DNA of 64,000 nucleotides from Diphasiastrum complanatum (lineage: Eukaryota > Streptophyta > Lycopodiopsida > Lycopodiales > Lycopodiaceae), in contig CM055094.1 of the NCBI GenBank assembly GCA_029204225.1, positions 7,084,243 through 7,148,242 of the forward strand, written 5' to 3'. This document shows positions 32,168 through 42,779 of the stretch, piece after piece. Position 1 is the first letter of the stretch, and each line of letters opens with the position of its first letter. A program made the translations under genes and the position numbers. The notes below the pieces were generated by a model that saw only the letters and a program-made list of their open reading frames with translations, did no database searches and was not told where the DNA came from.

Positions 32168-32992
32168 TCAAGAATTACTAGTCGTATGTAATTGTAAACA
32201 AACTCCTATGTACACAAGATAGACATTGTTTGAATGATTACATGAGCATTCACGTAATCCTGGATAGTCATGCATTGTCCACATTACTATGGCATGTAGT
32301 GTAAACTCCCTCTCATGTAAGGGGCGCGAAATGTCATATGCTTTTATCCCCTTCCACAAATCTACCAAGTCGTCAATAAGCGGCTCAAGATACACTTCCA
32401 TGTTCTTAACCTTGCATTGGCTAGGCATTAGAAGTGCCAACGTAATGTGTCTCTTTTTTATACTCAACCAAGGAGGAATACTATAATCTACCAAGCAAAC
32501 AGGCCAAATGGACCACGTAGTTGTTCATACAGCAAAGGGGTTCACACCATCTATTGCAAGACCAAATCTCACATTTCTTGACTCATTGGCAATGCTTGGA
32601 TACTCTTTGTTGATGTGTTTCCATGCAGGTGAATCTAAAGGTACCCTCGTCATCCCATCTGTAGAGGTATGGTGTGCATGCCAGTCCATAAGTTTTGTAA
32701 GATATTTAAAACAAAATAAATGTTGCAATCATGGAATTACTGGAAAATGTCATAAAACTTTGCACGGAATGGTTGCCCCTTGCAAATCATCTCTATATCG
32801 AGGAGTATCACAAATGGGACAGAGCCTTGAGTGATTCGTGCCTTCCTCGATATAAAATACAATCTTTTGGACATGTATGATATTGCTTGTAGTCCACATC
32901 CCGATGTTAGACAACATCTTTTGTGCCTCATCTCTTGTCTCAGACATTACATTCCCTTCTAAGAGAATTTTGATTTTCAATAGTCTGTACAT
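32168..32992 (-). pseudogene. CACTA (En/Spm) tnp2 transposase fragment
   Basis: Three consecutive frames on the minus strand: 32992-32750 (IVFYIEEGTNHSRLCPICDT), 32728-32525 (YLTKLMDWHAHH, WKHINKEYPSIANESRNVRF, GLAIDGVNPFAV) and 32494-32168 (YSIPPWLSIKKRHITLALLM, VYLEPLIDDLVDLWKGIKAY, TLHAIVMWTMHDYPGLREC). These match, in order, the tnp2 transposase core (RFGLATDGFNPF, NLPPWMCMK, VYLQPLIEEL, WTIHDFPAYG). Single-base breaks separate the frames. Terminal CACTA repeats were not found. It lies antisense inside gypsy sequence. Confidence 0.88.
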
Positions 32993-32999
32993 GACAAAC

Positions 33000-33820
33000 T
33001 GTCCATACTTTTAAGCATATCCATGCTTTCATATTTCACCAGAAGCCTAATGTGACACCTACATGGGTAGCATAAATTATTACCATGGTTGAAATTGCAA
33101 ATATGTAGATATTAGGGCATGTATGTGCCATGCTAATCCTTATACCTATTTTGCATACGTAAAAGCTAGTTTTGTATCGCTATAGTTAGTTCTAAGCAAA
33201 TTCATGTTATATAGAACATTAGATTCAACTCATGGTATATATGACTTCGTTTTGGATAGGTTTAGTTTCTTGCTTATGAGGGACTTTCAAGATTTTTACT
33301 AGGTATTAGGGCAGATCCATGCCATTCTAATCCTTATGTAAAAATTTCGTATCTTACACATATCCATGCTATCTAAGAACGTTATATTAAAAACCCTAAT
33401 TATGGATCTAGGCATGAACTACTGAAGAATAGTGTGAAAGAGTTGTTAGACTGGTTTTTAATAATATTTGAAGGCATATTAGTCAGGTTTTAGCTTGAAT
33501 GTCATTATATATGATACATGAAAACTCATGGGGTCTACTGCATCCATCCTCAAAAGGCATGTTTCGACCAAAGAAAAAGAGAAAGATGACATTCAAATCT
33601 TAAAGTTGCAACAATAGTTAGATACGTAAGTAGAATGGAAGAATCATCTCCTGAGTATCTGTCATTAAGAGGATGCAACAAAACCATGTCCATGATGTAT
33701 GTGGTTTGTATATAACTCGGAAATCGTCAAAATAAGTCATACATGGATGATTGTAGACATGGTTTCTTGAGAGGATGTCATGTTATTACCATGAGGAGTT
33801 TGTGTTCTTTAGAACATGTA
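33000..33820. other. Unassigned spacer with loosely repeated segments
   Basis: TATTAGGGCATGTATGTGCC followed by ATGCTAATCCTTAT (about 33110) and TATTAGGGCAGATCCATGCC followed by ATTCTAATCCTTAT (about 33305) are diverged copies. No coding frame. Confidence 0.4.
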
Positions 33821-34169
33821 GTGGGCATTTCCTATTCTACCCTGAATCCTAGATCCAAGCACACAAGCATCAAGGAGATGATGAGGATTAACTAGTTGTC
33901 ATGCAAAGATTCATTCCCATGAGAGTGATGGCATATTTTATAATCCAGCAAATGCATATGATTCATATCTATAATTTGGTACACACTTTGGAAGAAGCTA
34001 TCTAAGTGGTTAATGCCTATGATGCCGTTGTAGCTTCATGCAAGCATACCCTCCACCAAACGGCCTTAAACGGCCTCGAAGTAAAAGAGTGAAAAATACA
34101 AAAAATGAAAAGAATTTTTTTGAAAAACTTCATGTTGTTGCTCATTAGAAAAAAAAAAAAACCTATGGT

Positions 34170-34500
34170 AAAAGACAAAACTCGCAAATTGGCTGTTAAG
34201 GAAAATTTATGTTTCCTTTGCAATAAACCTAGGCATTCCACAAAATGGTGTCTCGAGCAACATGATGAAACATGATGATGTAAATACTCGCAGATACATT
34301 TGAGATCAATTTGGTTGGTAATTGTGCGTGCTCTTGTAATTTTAGCACACTATCTTTCGGTCCCAATCATTTGTTTAGAGCTAGAGGCAAAGTATTAGGA
34401 AAAGACATAAATGAGTTGTTGAATTTTAGTAGCAGTCACAATTTTATCAACACTTAGGTTGTGCAGAAGCTCTCGATGCCCACGATGGCCAGTACATGGT
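34170..34500 (+). pseudogene. gag: gypsy gag zinc knuckle and protease remnant
   Basis: CFLCNKPRHSTKWC (from 34210) is a CX2CX4HX4C knuckle preceded by a lysine-rich stretch. A further 200 bp on, SSSHNFINT followed by a stop and VVQKLSMPT resembles the DSGATHNFI region of gypsy proteases, with the catalytic Asp not visible. It lies in the right position and strand, upstream of the RT at 35 kb. Confidence 0.65.
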
Positions 34501-34916
34501 CCACTTAGCCTTGGGTCAAACATAGAAGCTTGGAATGTCAGAGTCCCCGATCTAGAGCTCTGAATGCAGGACTATGCTAAGTAGATCACCTCCATGTCAT
34601 GAATCTTAATCGCACATATATAATTATATAATATGAATGGTTTTTAGTAAATTTGATAGTAATGTCTCTATTTTTGGAGAAACTGATGTAGTTCCATCAT
34701 CAATGATTTCATTGGTTGAATAACAAAAATTTGAATTATTTTGACTATGAATTGTTTCATCTTGCTTTACAGCCTAGATGTTGTTAATGTGTTTCTTAAT
34801 TGCAACACCGAAATTTTCATCAAGAAGAATAAATAGTGCAAAACTTAAAACAACAATTCAATGTTTTTAAAGAACTCCACATAGTTTACCACCCATTTAG
34901 TTTGTAGATCACAAGA

Positions 34917-35960
34917 TTGAACTTATTCCTAGTAGCCACCCTATTTTCCAACATGCATATAAGTTTAGTCAAAGGGAAGAGGAGGAAGTTGCTAGGAAAA
35001 TTGAAGAATACCATAAGATGGGACATATTAGGGCTAGTAAATCACCATGGGGAGCGCAGGTCCTACTTAAGAGCAAGAAGGACAAAGGTTTTTGCATGTG
35101 TGTTGATTACAAAGGTTTAAATAAAATCATGGTTAAAAGTAAATACCTGCTTCCTAGAATGGATGATCTCATATATCAATTATGTGGAGTGAGATTATTC
35201 ACTAAGATTGATCTTGGTATGGGATATCATCATATCAAGATACATTCAGATGTTGTGCCAAAGACTAGTTTTAGAATTCGGTATGGCCATTATGAGCTCT
35301 TAGTTTTATCTTTTGGATTGAACAATGCTCCGATTGCATAAGAATCTAAGTGCGAATTCTTTTGAAAATAATTCCTTTACCTTGGTAATAAGATCACCAT
35401 TGAGGGGATTACGATTGATGAGAAAAAGTTAAAGATTGTTATGGAATGGCCAATTTTTGGAACCATATGTGAACTAAATTGTTTTGGGGGATTCACTATG
35501 TTCTTCCAAATGAATATACAAAAATTGCCACCCCGATCAACAAGTCATTAAAAGGGGTTAATTGCTGGAAATGTAGGCCAAGCCCTCCAATCAAATGGAA
35601 TGAGAAATTAGATGAGAGCCTCGGGAAACTCAAACTCCTAGTTGTCTCAACTTCTATGTTAATGATAGCTAATTTGGACCTCCCATTCTTCGTTACTATA
35701 TATGTGAGTGATACAACTATTGGAGAGGTTTTGTTGCAAGTCGATCGGCTCATTGCATTTGAAAGTAAGAAAGCTATCTAATGTATAGGTTAGATATACT
35801 ACTCATGAAAATGAGTTATTTGTCATAATTCATACGTTCAAAATATGGAGAATCTATATGGTAGTAATTTTGTGGTGAATAAGGGTCACCAACCATTTGA
35901 AATATTTCTACAATCAAAATGATCTGAGAGGAAGAGTTCATCATCTCTCTCCTCTTGTGA
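34917..35960 (+). pseudogene. pol: Ty3/gypsy reverse transcriptase and RNase H remnant
   Basis: Frame 35018-35341 reads GHIRASKSPWGAQVLLKSKK, CVDYKGLNKIMVKSKYLLPR, LFTKIDLGMGYHHIKIHSDV, KTSFRIRYGHYELLVLSFGL and NNAPIA, the conserved first half of gypsy RT, including the catalytic Asp in TKIDL. The YXDD-bearing second half is deleted: after 35341 the sequence jumps to YLGNKITIEGITIDEKKLK-like residues, then the tether and RNase H region (35479-35960: IKWNEKLDESLGKLKLL, VTIYVSDTTIGEVLLQ, YTTHENELFVIIHTFKIWRI). Several stops. The integrase is not found adjacent. Confidence 0.85.
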
Positions 35961-36282
35961 GTGCGCCCTACTATGCTTCCATCCTTCGAGATCTATCATA
36001 TGGTAAGAGGTTTATCCTATTTCATTAGAATGCTATCACCCTTTGTTGCTTTAAACACTTAAATTTATGCTTCTTTGTTGCTATTGGTGATGTGTTTACT
36101 CATAGCTTTTCACAATAAGCAAAATGTATGTTGAAAGATTGTTATGATGTCTCGCTCACAAATGATGGACCATCAATCACCTTTTTTCACTTCAAAAAAT
36201 GGATCTATTTGCCTTACAGGCAACGGTGGACCATTCTTAATCTCTTTCACCTTTAAAAACGGTTTTCTATGACTTATTAACA

Positions 36283-36813
36283 GCAATGGACCACAATTAA
36301 TCTTTGTTGACACTTGATGTATGGTAGCTGCCTACCAGACAGCAATGCAAACCAAAAGATCTTTGCTTGTTTATAGCTTATACGTATGCTAGATAGCAAT
36401 CAAGTTGAAACTAAGTAATGATAGTTGTTGTCCATGGATGGATATTAGGCTCAAAAAACACCTTTTTTATGAAGAATTTTTTATTTGCCTACTTCCTATC
36501 CAAGCGATGGACTGTAGGAAGCTCATAAACATTCATATGATCCCACAACAAGATTGTTTAGAACAAGGCTAATTGATTTAATGTTGTGTGGAAAGCGACC
36601 TACCACTCACATTATGATTCATAGTATCTCTTCCACTAATTCAACTTGTTTTTTCAAATACTATGCACTTCTCGTAGTGATTTTGTAGCATTTGATACTA
36701 AATGATCATCTATGATTTGTGAAAATGTAACATTCTTTGTTACTACGGCCTACAGTCATTTAGCTTCGAATTCAAATTATGCATTGCTAACTCTCTATAC
36801 AGGTATGTCATTT
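36283..36813. repeat. Dispersed repeat, copy 2
   Basis: Partner of 15765-16322. It lacks the 37-bp tandem duplication of copy 1 and instead has a short extra segment (AAAAGATCTTTGCTTG) before GTTTATAGCTTATACGTATG. Its left flank holds two weaker upstream echoes of GGACCA(T/C)...AAT...CTTT (36166 and 36228), so the left end may sit in a degenerate tandem array. Confidence 0.8.
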
Positions 36814-37022
36814 TATCACTAAAAAGTTATGCCATTTTTAGTGTGGAATCAAAATGTGGACTCAAAAAGTTACGTTACATAGATTTCAAATTTGAGTTTA
36901 GCAGGTCTACCTAAAAGGATTAGACGCGAGCTTAAATGCCAAACCGATTATGTGTCTTTACGACACGCTATGGATGATGCAATATGAGAGGAGGATGAAA
37001 ATTCAGATGATGAACCAAGTAT

Positions 37023-37283
37023 TTGAATGCTGCCATATACAATGGGAAAACTACCACAACATCCACCACTATTGCATCCACAAATATCAATGCAACAATA
37101 GAGTTGATGATTAACAAATTTGAAAAACTTGGTCAAAAGCAGGAGATGAAAACATTGGAAGAGCAACAGGCTAAGAGTGACAAAGCAGGTGAGGAGTTTG
37201 CTAAGACTTTTTCTAGCAGAGAAAATGTTTGGTGTGCGATATGCGTGGAGAATTACACCATAAATGAGTGTCCAACAAAATGA
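37023..37283 (+). pseudogene. gag: gag fragment with imperfect zinc knuckle
   Basis: Frame with a T/N-rich start, a helical middle (ELMINKFEKLGQKQEMKTLE) and ENVWCAICVENYTINECPTK at the end. The last part has the spacing of a CX2CX4HX4C knuckle, but the His position holds Thr. The VWC...ECP context is familiar from gypsy gag proteins. It is followed within 120 bp by gypsy integrase tail sequence, so most of pol is deleted here. Confidence 0.55.
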
Positions 37284-37389
37284 AAAGACGAATGACGGAT
37301 AATATTTGTCATCTCTGTGCAAATAATATATGATGATGATGTGAAATCTTTACAAATGAGGCTTTGCATAAACTTTGTGAAACCAGATT

Positions 37390-37820
37390 GATGGAAGTCT
37401 AGCAGTACAGAAAGCTCGTCGCAAGGCATGGCATGATCATCGTTTACACAAAAAAGACCTAAAGGAAACAGATCTAGCATTGATGTATAAGACTAAATTG
37501 ATCAAAGAGAAACTGAAATTTATAGCTGAAGGACCATACAAAGTTAAGGAAATAATGTTGTATGGAACAGTTATTTTGGAACACCTGGATGGATATGATA
37601 CCCTAGTGAATGGTAGTGGACTACTCAAGTTTTGGCAGCCAGTTTAGCCAGCATGATCAAAAATCTCCTTACTTTTGTTGTTTTGAAAATTTTGTTGTTT
37701 TTCACTACTTGTTGATTCTTTTTTTAGAAAAGACAGCATCTTTCCAAAAAAAAAAGAGAAGAAAAAGAATGATGAGCAAAAGTCAAGAAGTCACCAGATC
37801 CAAAAAAAAATGAAAGAAAG
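37390..37820 (+). pseudogene. pol: gypsy integrase C-terminal tail and purine tract
   Basis: Across stops the plus strand reads KLVARHGMI / ARKAWHDHRLHKKDLKETDL, ALMYKTKLIKEKLKFIAEGP, YKVKEIMLYGTVILEHLDGY and VNGSGLLKFW. This is the gypsy integrase C-terminus (GPY-like module, NGSRLK ending), paralogous to 24990-25190. A purine-rich run at 37745-37820 (AAAAAGAGAAGAAAAAGAAT) may be the plus-strand priming tract. No LTR was identified after it. Confidence 0.7.
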
Positions 37821-38488
37821 TATTTTCAAGAATCAATTTTTGATGAAAAATGACTTAAGACATCACTTTTTTAGTCAGATCTTGAACAAATAGTCATATG
37901 AACCTTTGCCGAGTTGCTAGATCATACATCCAATTCAGATTCACCTATATTGAGTTGGGAGAAAGTTATTTTCCAGAGTAAGTACATGTTTTGAAGTCAG
38001 ATGAGAGTTCGGAAGCCTACTACTTTAACAACCTTCGCTGAGCATGTTACCCTCATTATGAGCCTTCATCGACATGACAGATGGATTTAGAATGCCAAAA
38101 TTAGGTTGGACATAGTATCAGATCTTAGATTTTTTTATTAAATACAGTACCTAGGCAAAGGATGCACTTAGGCGAGAGTTGAACCCTCCCGAGACCTTCA
38201 AAACCTTCACCCAGTTACACCATTGGTCAAGAACCTTCGCCGAATTCTAGAAGCTATTTTTACAAAACTGAACGTGCCTGCAATGTTGTCCAAAACTGAT
38301 GAGCCAAACTAGTACTTTGTCTAATAGACCCTCAAAATTAGCCTATGAAAGGGCTGAATTAGATTTCATTTCTCACTTGTGCTAGCAAAGCTCTCGAGAA
38401 TTTTTCCATGACCAAACTTTTTCGAAACTGTTTTACAGCTTTTTGATACACTCTCAAGTCTTTTACTCTCAGTTTTACTTGTAACATC

Positions 38489-38842
38489 ATGTCTTCAGAG
38501 ATACTAGTACCTCAACTTGCTCTGTTGTTTTACATGATGTTCCAACCTCAACGGACATCATCGCTTCCTAGCACAAGCAAGGTGGCGGAATGGATGAATC
38601 TTGCTGAGCCCTTGCTCACAGAAATGGGGATCCATGAGCATGCCTTTTCAAATAAAATAAGTATGGAGTTTATTACTATGGCGTTTAGTACTCGGAATGA
38701 AGCCAAGTCTAGGTTTTATATTATCTTCCAAGGAGCCACCCACAAGGTGCGGGTCACTGAGGCTGCTCTTGCTACCGTAGGTATCATTTCTGGGTCTCCA
38801 CAAAATCCAAACCACAAGCATGCCAAATCTGTCATCCATTAG
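38489..38842 (+). CDS. Unrecognised 117-codon frame
   Basis: ATG at 38489 (MSSEILVPQLALLFYMMFQP) to a TAG at 38840. The middle is helical (VAEWMNLAEPLLTEMGIHEH) and the rest mixed (RFYIIFQGATHKVRVTEAAL). No zinc, kinase or transposase motif. It follows pyrimidine-rich DNA and precedes, by about 110 bp, the truncated end of a minus-strand copia element. It could be the start of a gag-like protein whose remainder was replaced. Whether it is expressed is unknown. Confidence 0.3.
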   Translation: MSSEILVPQLALLFYMMFQPQRTSSLPSTSKVAEWMNLAEPLLTEMGIHEHAFSNKISMEFITMAFSTRNEAKSRFYIIFQGATHKVRVTEAALATVGIISGSPQNPNHKHAKSVIH

Positions 38843-38947
38843 GTGAAATATGGGCTCAAAATGGGCCCTTTAAGAAATTTCACTTTAGAGAGAGGTTATG
38901 TAGAGAGAGAATGCAAACTGATAAGCTGAATATTGTTGTAAATGTAT

Positions 38948-39627
38948 TCAATTGGCCTTGCAGAAAGCTTTGAACTTGCTGGAGATAAATACTCCCCTTG
39001 CATCAGAGCATAGAGCTTGGGTTCTTCTCTGGGTCATTTTTTCTGATGATGCCTTGAATTGCACAAAAAACTTGAGAGTCTCAGATTTGTTCTTCAAGAA
39101 ATGTGTTGCAGTCCTCCGAGAGAAGTCATCAATGATAGTCAGCAAATAGACAGCCCCCCCTGTGAAATAGTCTGCATAGGACCACAAATGTCCATGTATA
39201 CAAGATCTAATGAACTTTTAGAAGAACGAACTGAATCGGAAGTGTCTGGAGTTCTAGCATGCTTGCTGGAAATACAACTTTCGCATGAAAAATTCAATTT
39301 TCTAATGAAGGGTAGATCTTGTACTAGATTTTGTTTCGACATTTGCTGAATACAATTGGAATTTAAATGGCCTAATCTGAAATGCCAAAGCATCTCAATT
39401 GATTCAGAAGTTGAAGTAAAAAGAGCTTGACTACTTGTAGAATAGGAGTGATTGATTTTGTACAAATTGTCACACGTTCTACTGAAAGTAATAACTTTCC
39501 TAGATTCGTCAAAAATAGTACAACTCTGTCTATCAAATTCGACCCTCTGTCCCGAATCTGTGATTCTACTAACTGAGAGCAAGTTTCTGTTCAGATTTGG
39601 AATGTGAAGAACATTGGACAAAAACAT
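38948..39627 (-). pseudogene. pol: copia GAG-pre-integrase and integrase N-terminal part, truncated
   Basis: The minus-strand frame 39627-39139 reads VLHIPNLNRNLLSVSRITDS, MLWHFRLGHLNSNCIQQMSK (zinc-binding segment), CESCISSKHAR and LDLVYMDICGPMQT (first catalytic Asp in YMDICGP). A short shift leads to 39187-38948: AVYLLTIIDDFSRRTATHFL, QALCSDARGVFISSKFKAFC, where the usual RSDNGGE reads CSDARGV. The sequence ends at 38948 in unrelated DNA, so the catalytic Glu, RT and RNase H are gone. Confidence 0.88.
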
Positions 39628-39639
39628 TACATCACCTCT

Positions 39640-40653
39640 CTAGAATTCGATTTTGATTGTTTTTACACCCTCGATTGTATGAGTTGAGTTATCTCCAAGT
39701 TGCACAACTGTAGGATGGGTGTATGACTTATAGTCATGGAACCAGTGTCGATGGTGAGTCATGTGTTGTGATGCACCTGAGTCCAAGTACCAGGAATCGA
39801 TATCATGTTGTTCTTCGACTTTGGTCAAGAAGGCACCTTCATCTTCCTCCTGTTGCTGGATCGAGTGACTAGTAGAAGCAGCATGTGCTTGTTATTGAAA
39901 CTACTGCTTCATTTCGTTATTGTATTGCAGTGTTCTGCAATCCTTGAGAAGGTGACCAGTCCTCTTACAGTACTTACAGAATAGATTATGTCTTGGTTGG
40001 AATGATGAAGGTTCTGAAGTTGATGCTTCATTTGGTACAAGCCGCTGCATGTTGCTCTTTTTGTCAGGATAATCTGACTGTGTAGATCTCTTGGATCTAA
40101 ACTTCTGATTTTTTGAATATAGAACTTGAGGATCCGATCCTGAGCCTAAGAAGGATGCTGATCTTCTGATCTCCTCTTGTAGGAGCAGCGAAATTACTTT
40201 TGATAGAGTGAGGTGCTCCTGGATAGAAATTGCCATTACCCAATTTTCATAGGCTTCAAGTAGACTCAATAATAGAGTCATAAGTGCATCAGAATCTTCT
40301 CTGACTGAGCCGGTTGTAGTCATCTACTCCATAAGATTTTTGAAAGTGTTGACGTGACTCGAAACACTATCTGCATCAGACATTCTGAGGGTGAAAATTT
40401 TTTTCCTCAGATGGAGCTTGGATGTAACGTCTCTAATGTCGTAGAGAGTTTCTAGGATGTCCCATGCATCCTTAGCGGTCTGAGCAGCACATATGTGGCT
40501 GATCTGAGTATCCTTGATATTGAGGGTGATTATGACAAATGCTTTGCCATCTCTCAGTCTCCACTTGGTGATGACGACTGCATCACCTTCTGGTTTGAGC
40601 TCTGTGCCATCAACGATGTCCCATAGTTCTTTGGCTAGAAGTATAACCTTCAT
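39640..40653 (-). pseudogene. gag: copia gag and protease
   Basis: Frame 40653-40324 (MKVILLAKELWDIVDGTELK, ICAAQTAKDAWDILETLYDI, TLRMSDADSVSSHVNTFKNL) is the UBN2-type gag core. Frame 40323-39901 carries SLLEAYENWVMAI, VISLLLQEEIRR and the knuckle CKYCKRTGHLLKDC (CX2CX4HX4C). Frame 39828-39640 is the protease with an intact DSGASQHMT triad. Only short indels separate the frames, so this 5' half is well preserved, although the whole 3' half of the element is missing. Confidence 0.9.
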
Positions 40654-40856
40654 CTTGAATTTTCAGAGATGGTAGTTATCTCCATCGAGTTTGTCAATGA
40701 GAGATGAACTAGATGATGGATCCATTTTGGTTGAACGAGATTGTTGGTAGAAACAACGATGGTCGAAATACTGTTGGCTGCGCGCTTGCTAGAAAGACAT
40801 CTTGATAGAAACAAGACTGATAATCCGCAATAGAAATACAGATTACTGAAATGCCC

Positions 40857-40868
40857 GCTTTGATACCA
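40857..40868 (-). other. Primer-binding site, tRNA-iMet type
   Basis: The minus strand reads TGGTATCAAAGC, immediately right-flanked by TGTCG at 40869, the presumed LTR edge. It belongs to the truncated copia element 38948-40653, about 200 bp of leader away from gag. Confidence 0.8.
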
Positions 40869-41934
40869 TGTCGTAAAACGGTGGTCATGAACGCAGCGAA
40901 AGCTCGGTTGCTCAGAGCGAAGGTGTGTAGGAATGGAAACGCAACAGTTAGCAGTAGAATTATTCAAGTAGAAGAATTCATACAAATTGCACAAATGAAC
41001 GATGCAGCAGTGAGACAAAATTTGCACTCTGATAAAATATATGAACAGTGAGTACAATGGCTTAAAGTAATAACTTCAACTTGCTGAGCGTGATAATGCT
41101 AGCTACAGAAAATTCTGATCAAAAGAGAAATTTGATTAACACTTACATAGCTTGATTCAGCTAATATATAGATTTACAAGTGTCAAGAAAAAATATCTTA
41201 CAAGCCTTTAAGGCTATTTACGCCAGTCTTTGCATATGTACAAAGTTGGTAACCGCTTCACCGCCTTTGGGATATTTGGTTGTCTAGCTGTTTTTAGAGT
41301 TGCTGACACGTTTGGCGACGTCAGTTTGCCAATGTAGAAAAATGCAAAAAAACCCGAAAAACCCAAAGGTCCCTTTAGACTGAAGGTATGCAACTCTTGA
41401 AGGTGCCCTTAGTTTAAAGGTAGCAAAAAAGTCGAAAGGCTGAAGGGCAAAAAAGCAGAAGGCGACTGAAACCGAAAGGCGGCTGAAGCCGAAAAGGCGA
41501 AAGCCGAAGGTGCTTTAGAAATGATTTCTAAGGCATTCTGGTGACTTTGGCTCCATTGTGAAAAAGGCGAAGAAGACGGCAAAACCCGAATGTGGCGAAA
41601 GCCAAAGGTGCTTTAGAAATGGTTTCTAAGGCATTCTGGTGACTTTGGCCACACTGTGAAAAAAGCGACGAAGGTGGAAAAAGCTGAAGGTGACAAAAGC
41701 CGAAGGTGCTTTAGAAATGGTTTGTAAGGCATTTTGGCCACTTGGCCAGTGTCTCGCATTTTTTGCTAAAGTGCGAAAAAGGTGAAGGTGTTTAAGATGG
41801 TTAAGGCAAAAAGAATTCTTTAAAGAAGGGAAAAGATGTGAAGGTCCAAAAATACGTAGTCGGTGGCCTTCGATTTTTCAGGATGCTCATTACTTGAACG
41901 ATTTGTTTAAGGCTGAGCATAAAAAAATCTAACA
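40869..41934 (-). repeat. Probable 5' LTR of the truncated copia element
   Basis: The left edge (TGTCGTAAAACGG) is fixed by the primer-binding site. The right edge is proposed at 41934, where AAAAAATCTAACA gives the expected terminal CA, for a length of 1066 bp. It holds a 98-bp tandem repeat (41503 on). No second LTR exists in the window for confirmation, so the right edge is provisional. Confidence 0.5.
41503..41795. repeat. Three-unit 98-bp tandem repeat
   Basis: Units start at 41503, 41601 and 41699 with GCCGAAGGTGCTTTAGAAAT, GCCAAAGGTGCTTTAGAAAT and GCCGAAGGTGCTTTAGAAAT, followed by GGTTTCTAAGGCATTCTGGT-like sequence. The exact 98-bp spacing shows recent slippage or unequal exchange. 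A looser relative (GCCGAAGGTGCC...TTAAGGCATTTG) occurs near 63140-63205 within the LTR of another copia element. Confidence 0.85.
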
Positions 41935-42125
41935 TTATGGACTTAACATAATTATGAAATTCAATTATGAATGGTGAGTTGATTACATCTAATCAACTCA
42001 TCACTAAGTGAACAAGACAAGGACACTTTTACAAATATAATGAATTGAAATATAATTCACTTTAAAAAAATATTTATTTAACTAATTCCATTTCATTATC
42101 AACAAGCACAAAAAAAAAAAAAATC

Positions 42126-42505
42126 GCGTGGATAATCCATGTGGAAGATATTTACGCGTGGATAACTTTTACGTGGAGTATCCCTAAATCGAAATATTGT
42201 CTCGGTCCGGTGAAGTTGTTGAGATAACTGAAGTTGCATGGATTATCCACGCATAAAACCGTCGTCAGGTGCCGCCAAGCTTCCCTCCCAAATAGTTGCC
42301 GAAATTTTCAAAATTCAATTTTGCGTGGATTATACACGCAAATAAATTTTTCGGCGTCATGTAAGAAAAACATCGGTGGACTTGCCGGAGGTGTGTTCAA
42401 ATTTTTTTGGGCATAGATAATCCACGCGTGGATGTTACACGCAAACAAAATTTTGGAAAATTGGCTAAGTGTTGTGTGTCGCGTGGATGCTACGCGTGAA
42501 TAAAC
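42126..42505. repeat. Cluster of GCGTGGATAATCCACGC-like palindromic motifs
   Basis: Related motifs occur in both orientations: GCGTGGATAATCC (42126), ACGCGTGGATAAC (42153), GCATGGATTATCCACGC (42236), TGCGTGGATTATACACGC (42322), ATAATCCACGCGTGGATG (42417) and GCGTGGATGCTACGCGTG (42481). They are near-palindromes of about 17 bp at irregular 25-90 bp spacing, between a poly(A) run (about 42108) and a gag scrap at 42528. No coding frame is credible here. Confidence 0.7.
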
Positions 42506-42527
42506 ACGGAGTTTTCTAGTTGTGGTA

Positions 42528-42775
42528 TGAATATGCTCTCCTTGCTCCATTCGGGCTTTATTTAACTTTGATTTCAGAAACACGATCCTGGATGGATTTG
42601 ATGCCTCAAATTTCTCTCACTAATGTGTAATGATATGGTCCTTCACTAAGAAGTTAACAAAGGTTAACGCACTTCTCACCTTATTGTTGAATACTTTGAT
42701 GTCCACTTCATTGGGCAGTCTGCGCTCATCCCCTTGATGATATCCCATAACTCCTTCTCAATTAGACAATGCAAA
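42528..42775 (-). pseudogene. gag: copia gag scrap
   Basis: The minus strand reads LIEKELWDIIKGM near 42760 and FLKSKLNKARMEQGEHI at 42580-42530. The latter is nearly identical to FLKSKLNSARMEQGEHI in the gag of the 51-56 kb copia element, so this is a piece of the same family. Stops and indels fill the middle. The homology ends where the palindromic motif cluster begins. Confidence 0.75.
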
Positions 42776-42779
42776 CAGA

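Noticed and set aside
38489-38842. 117-codon frame as another histone-fold relic
   Set aside because: No match to H3 motifs such as RVTIMPKD or LFEDTNL; left as unrecognised.
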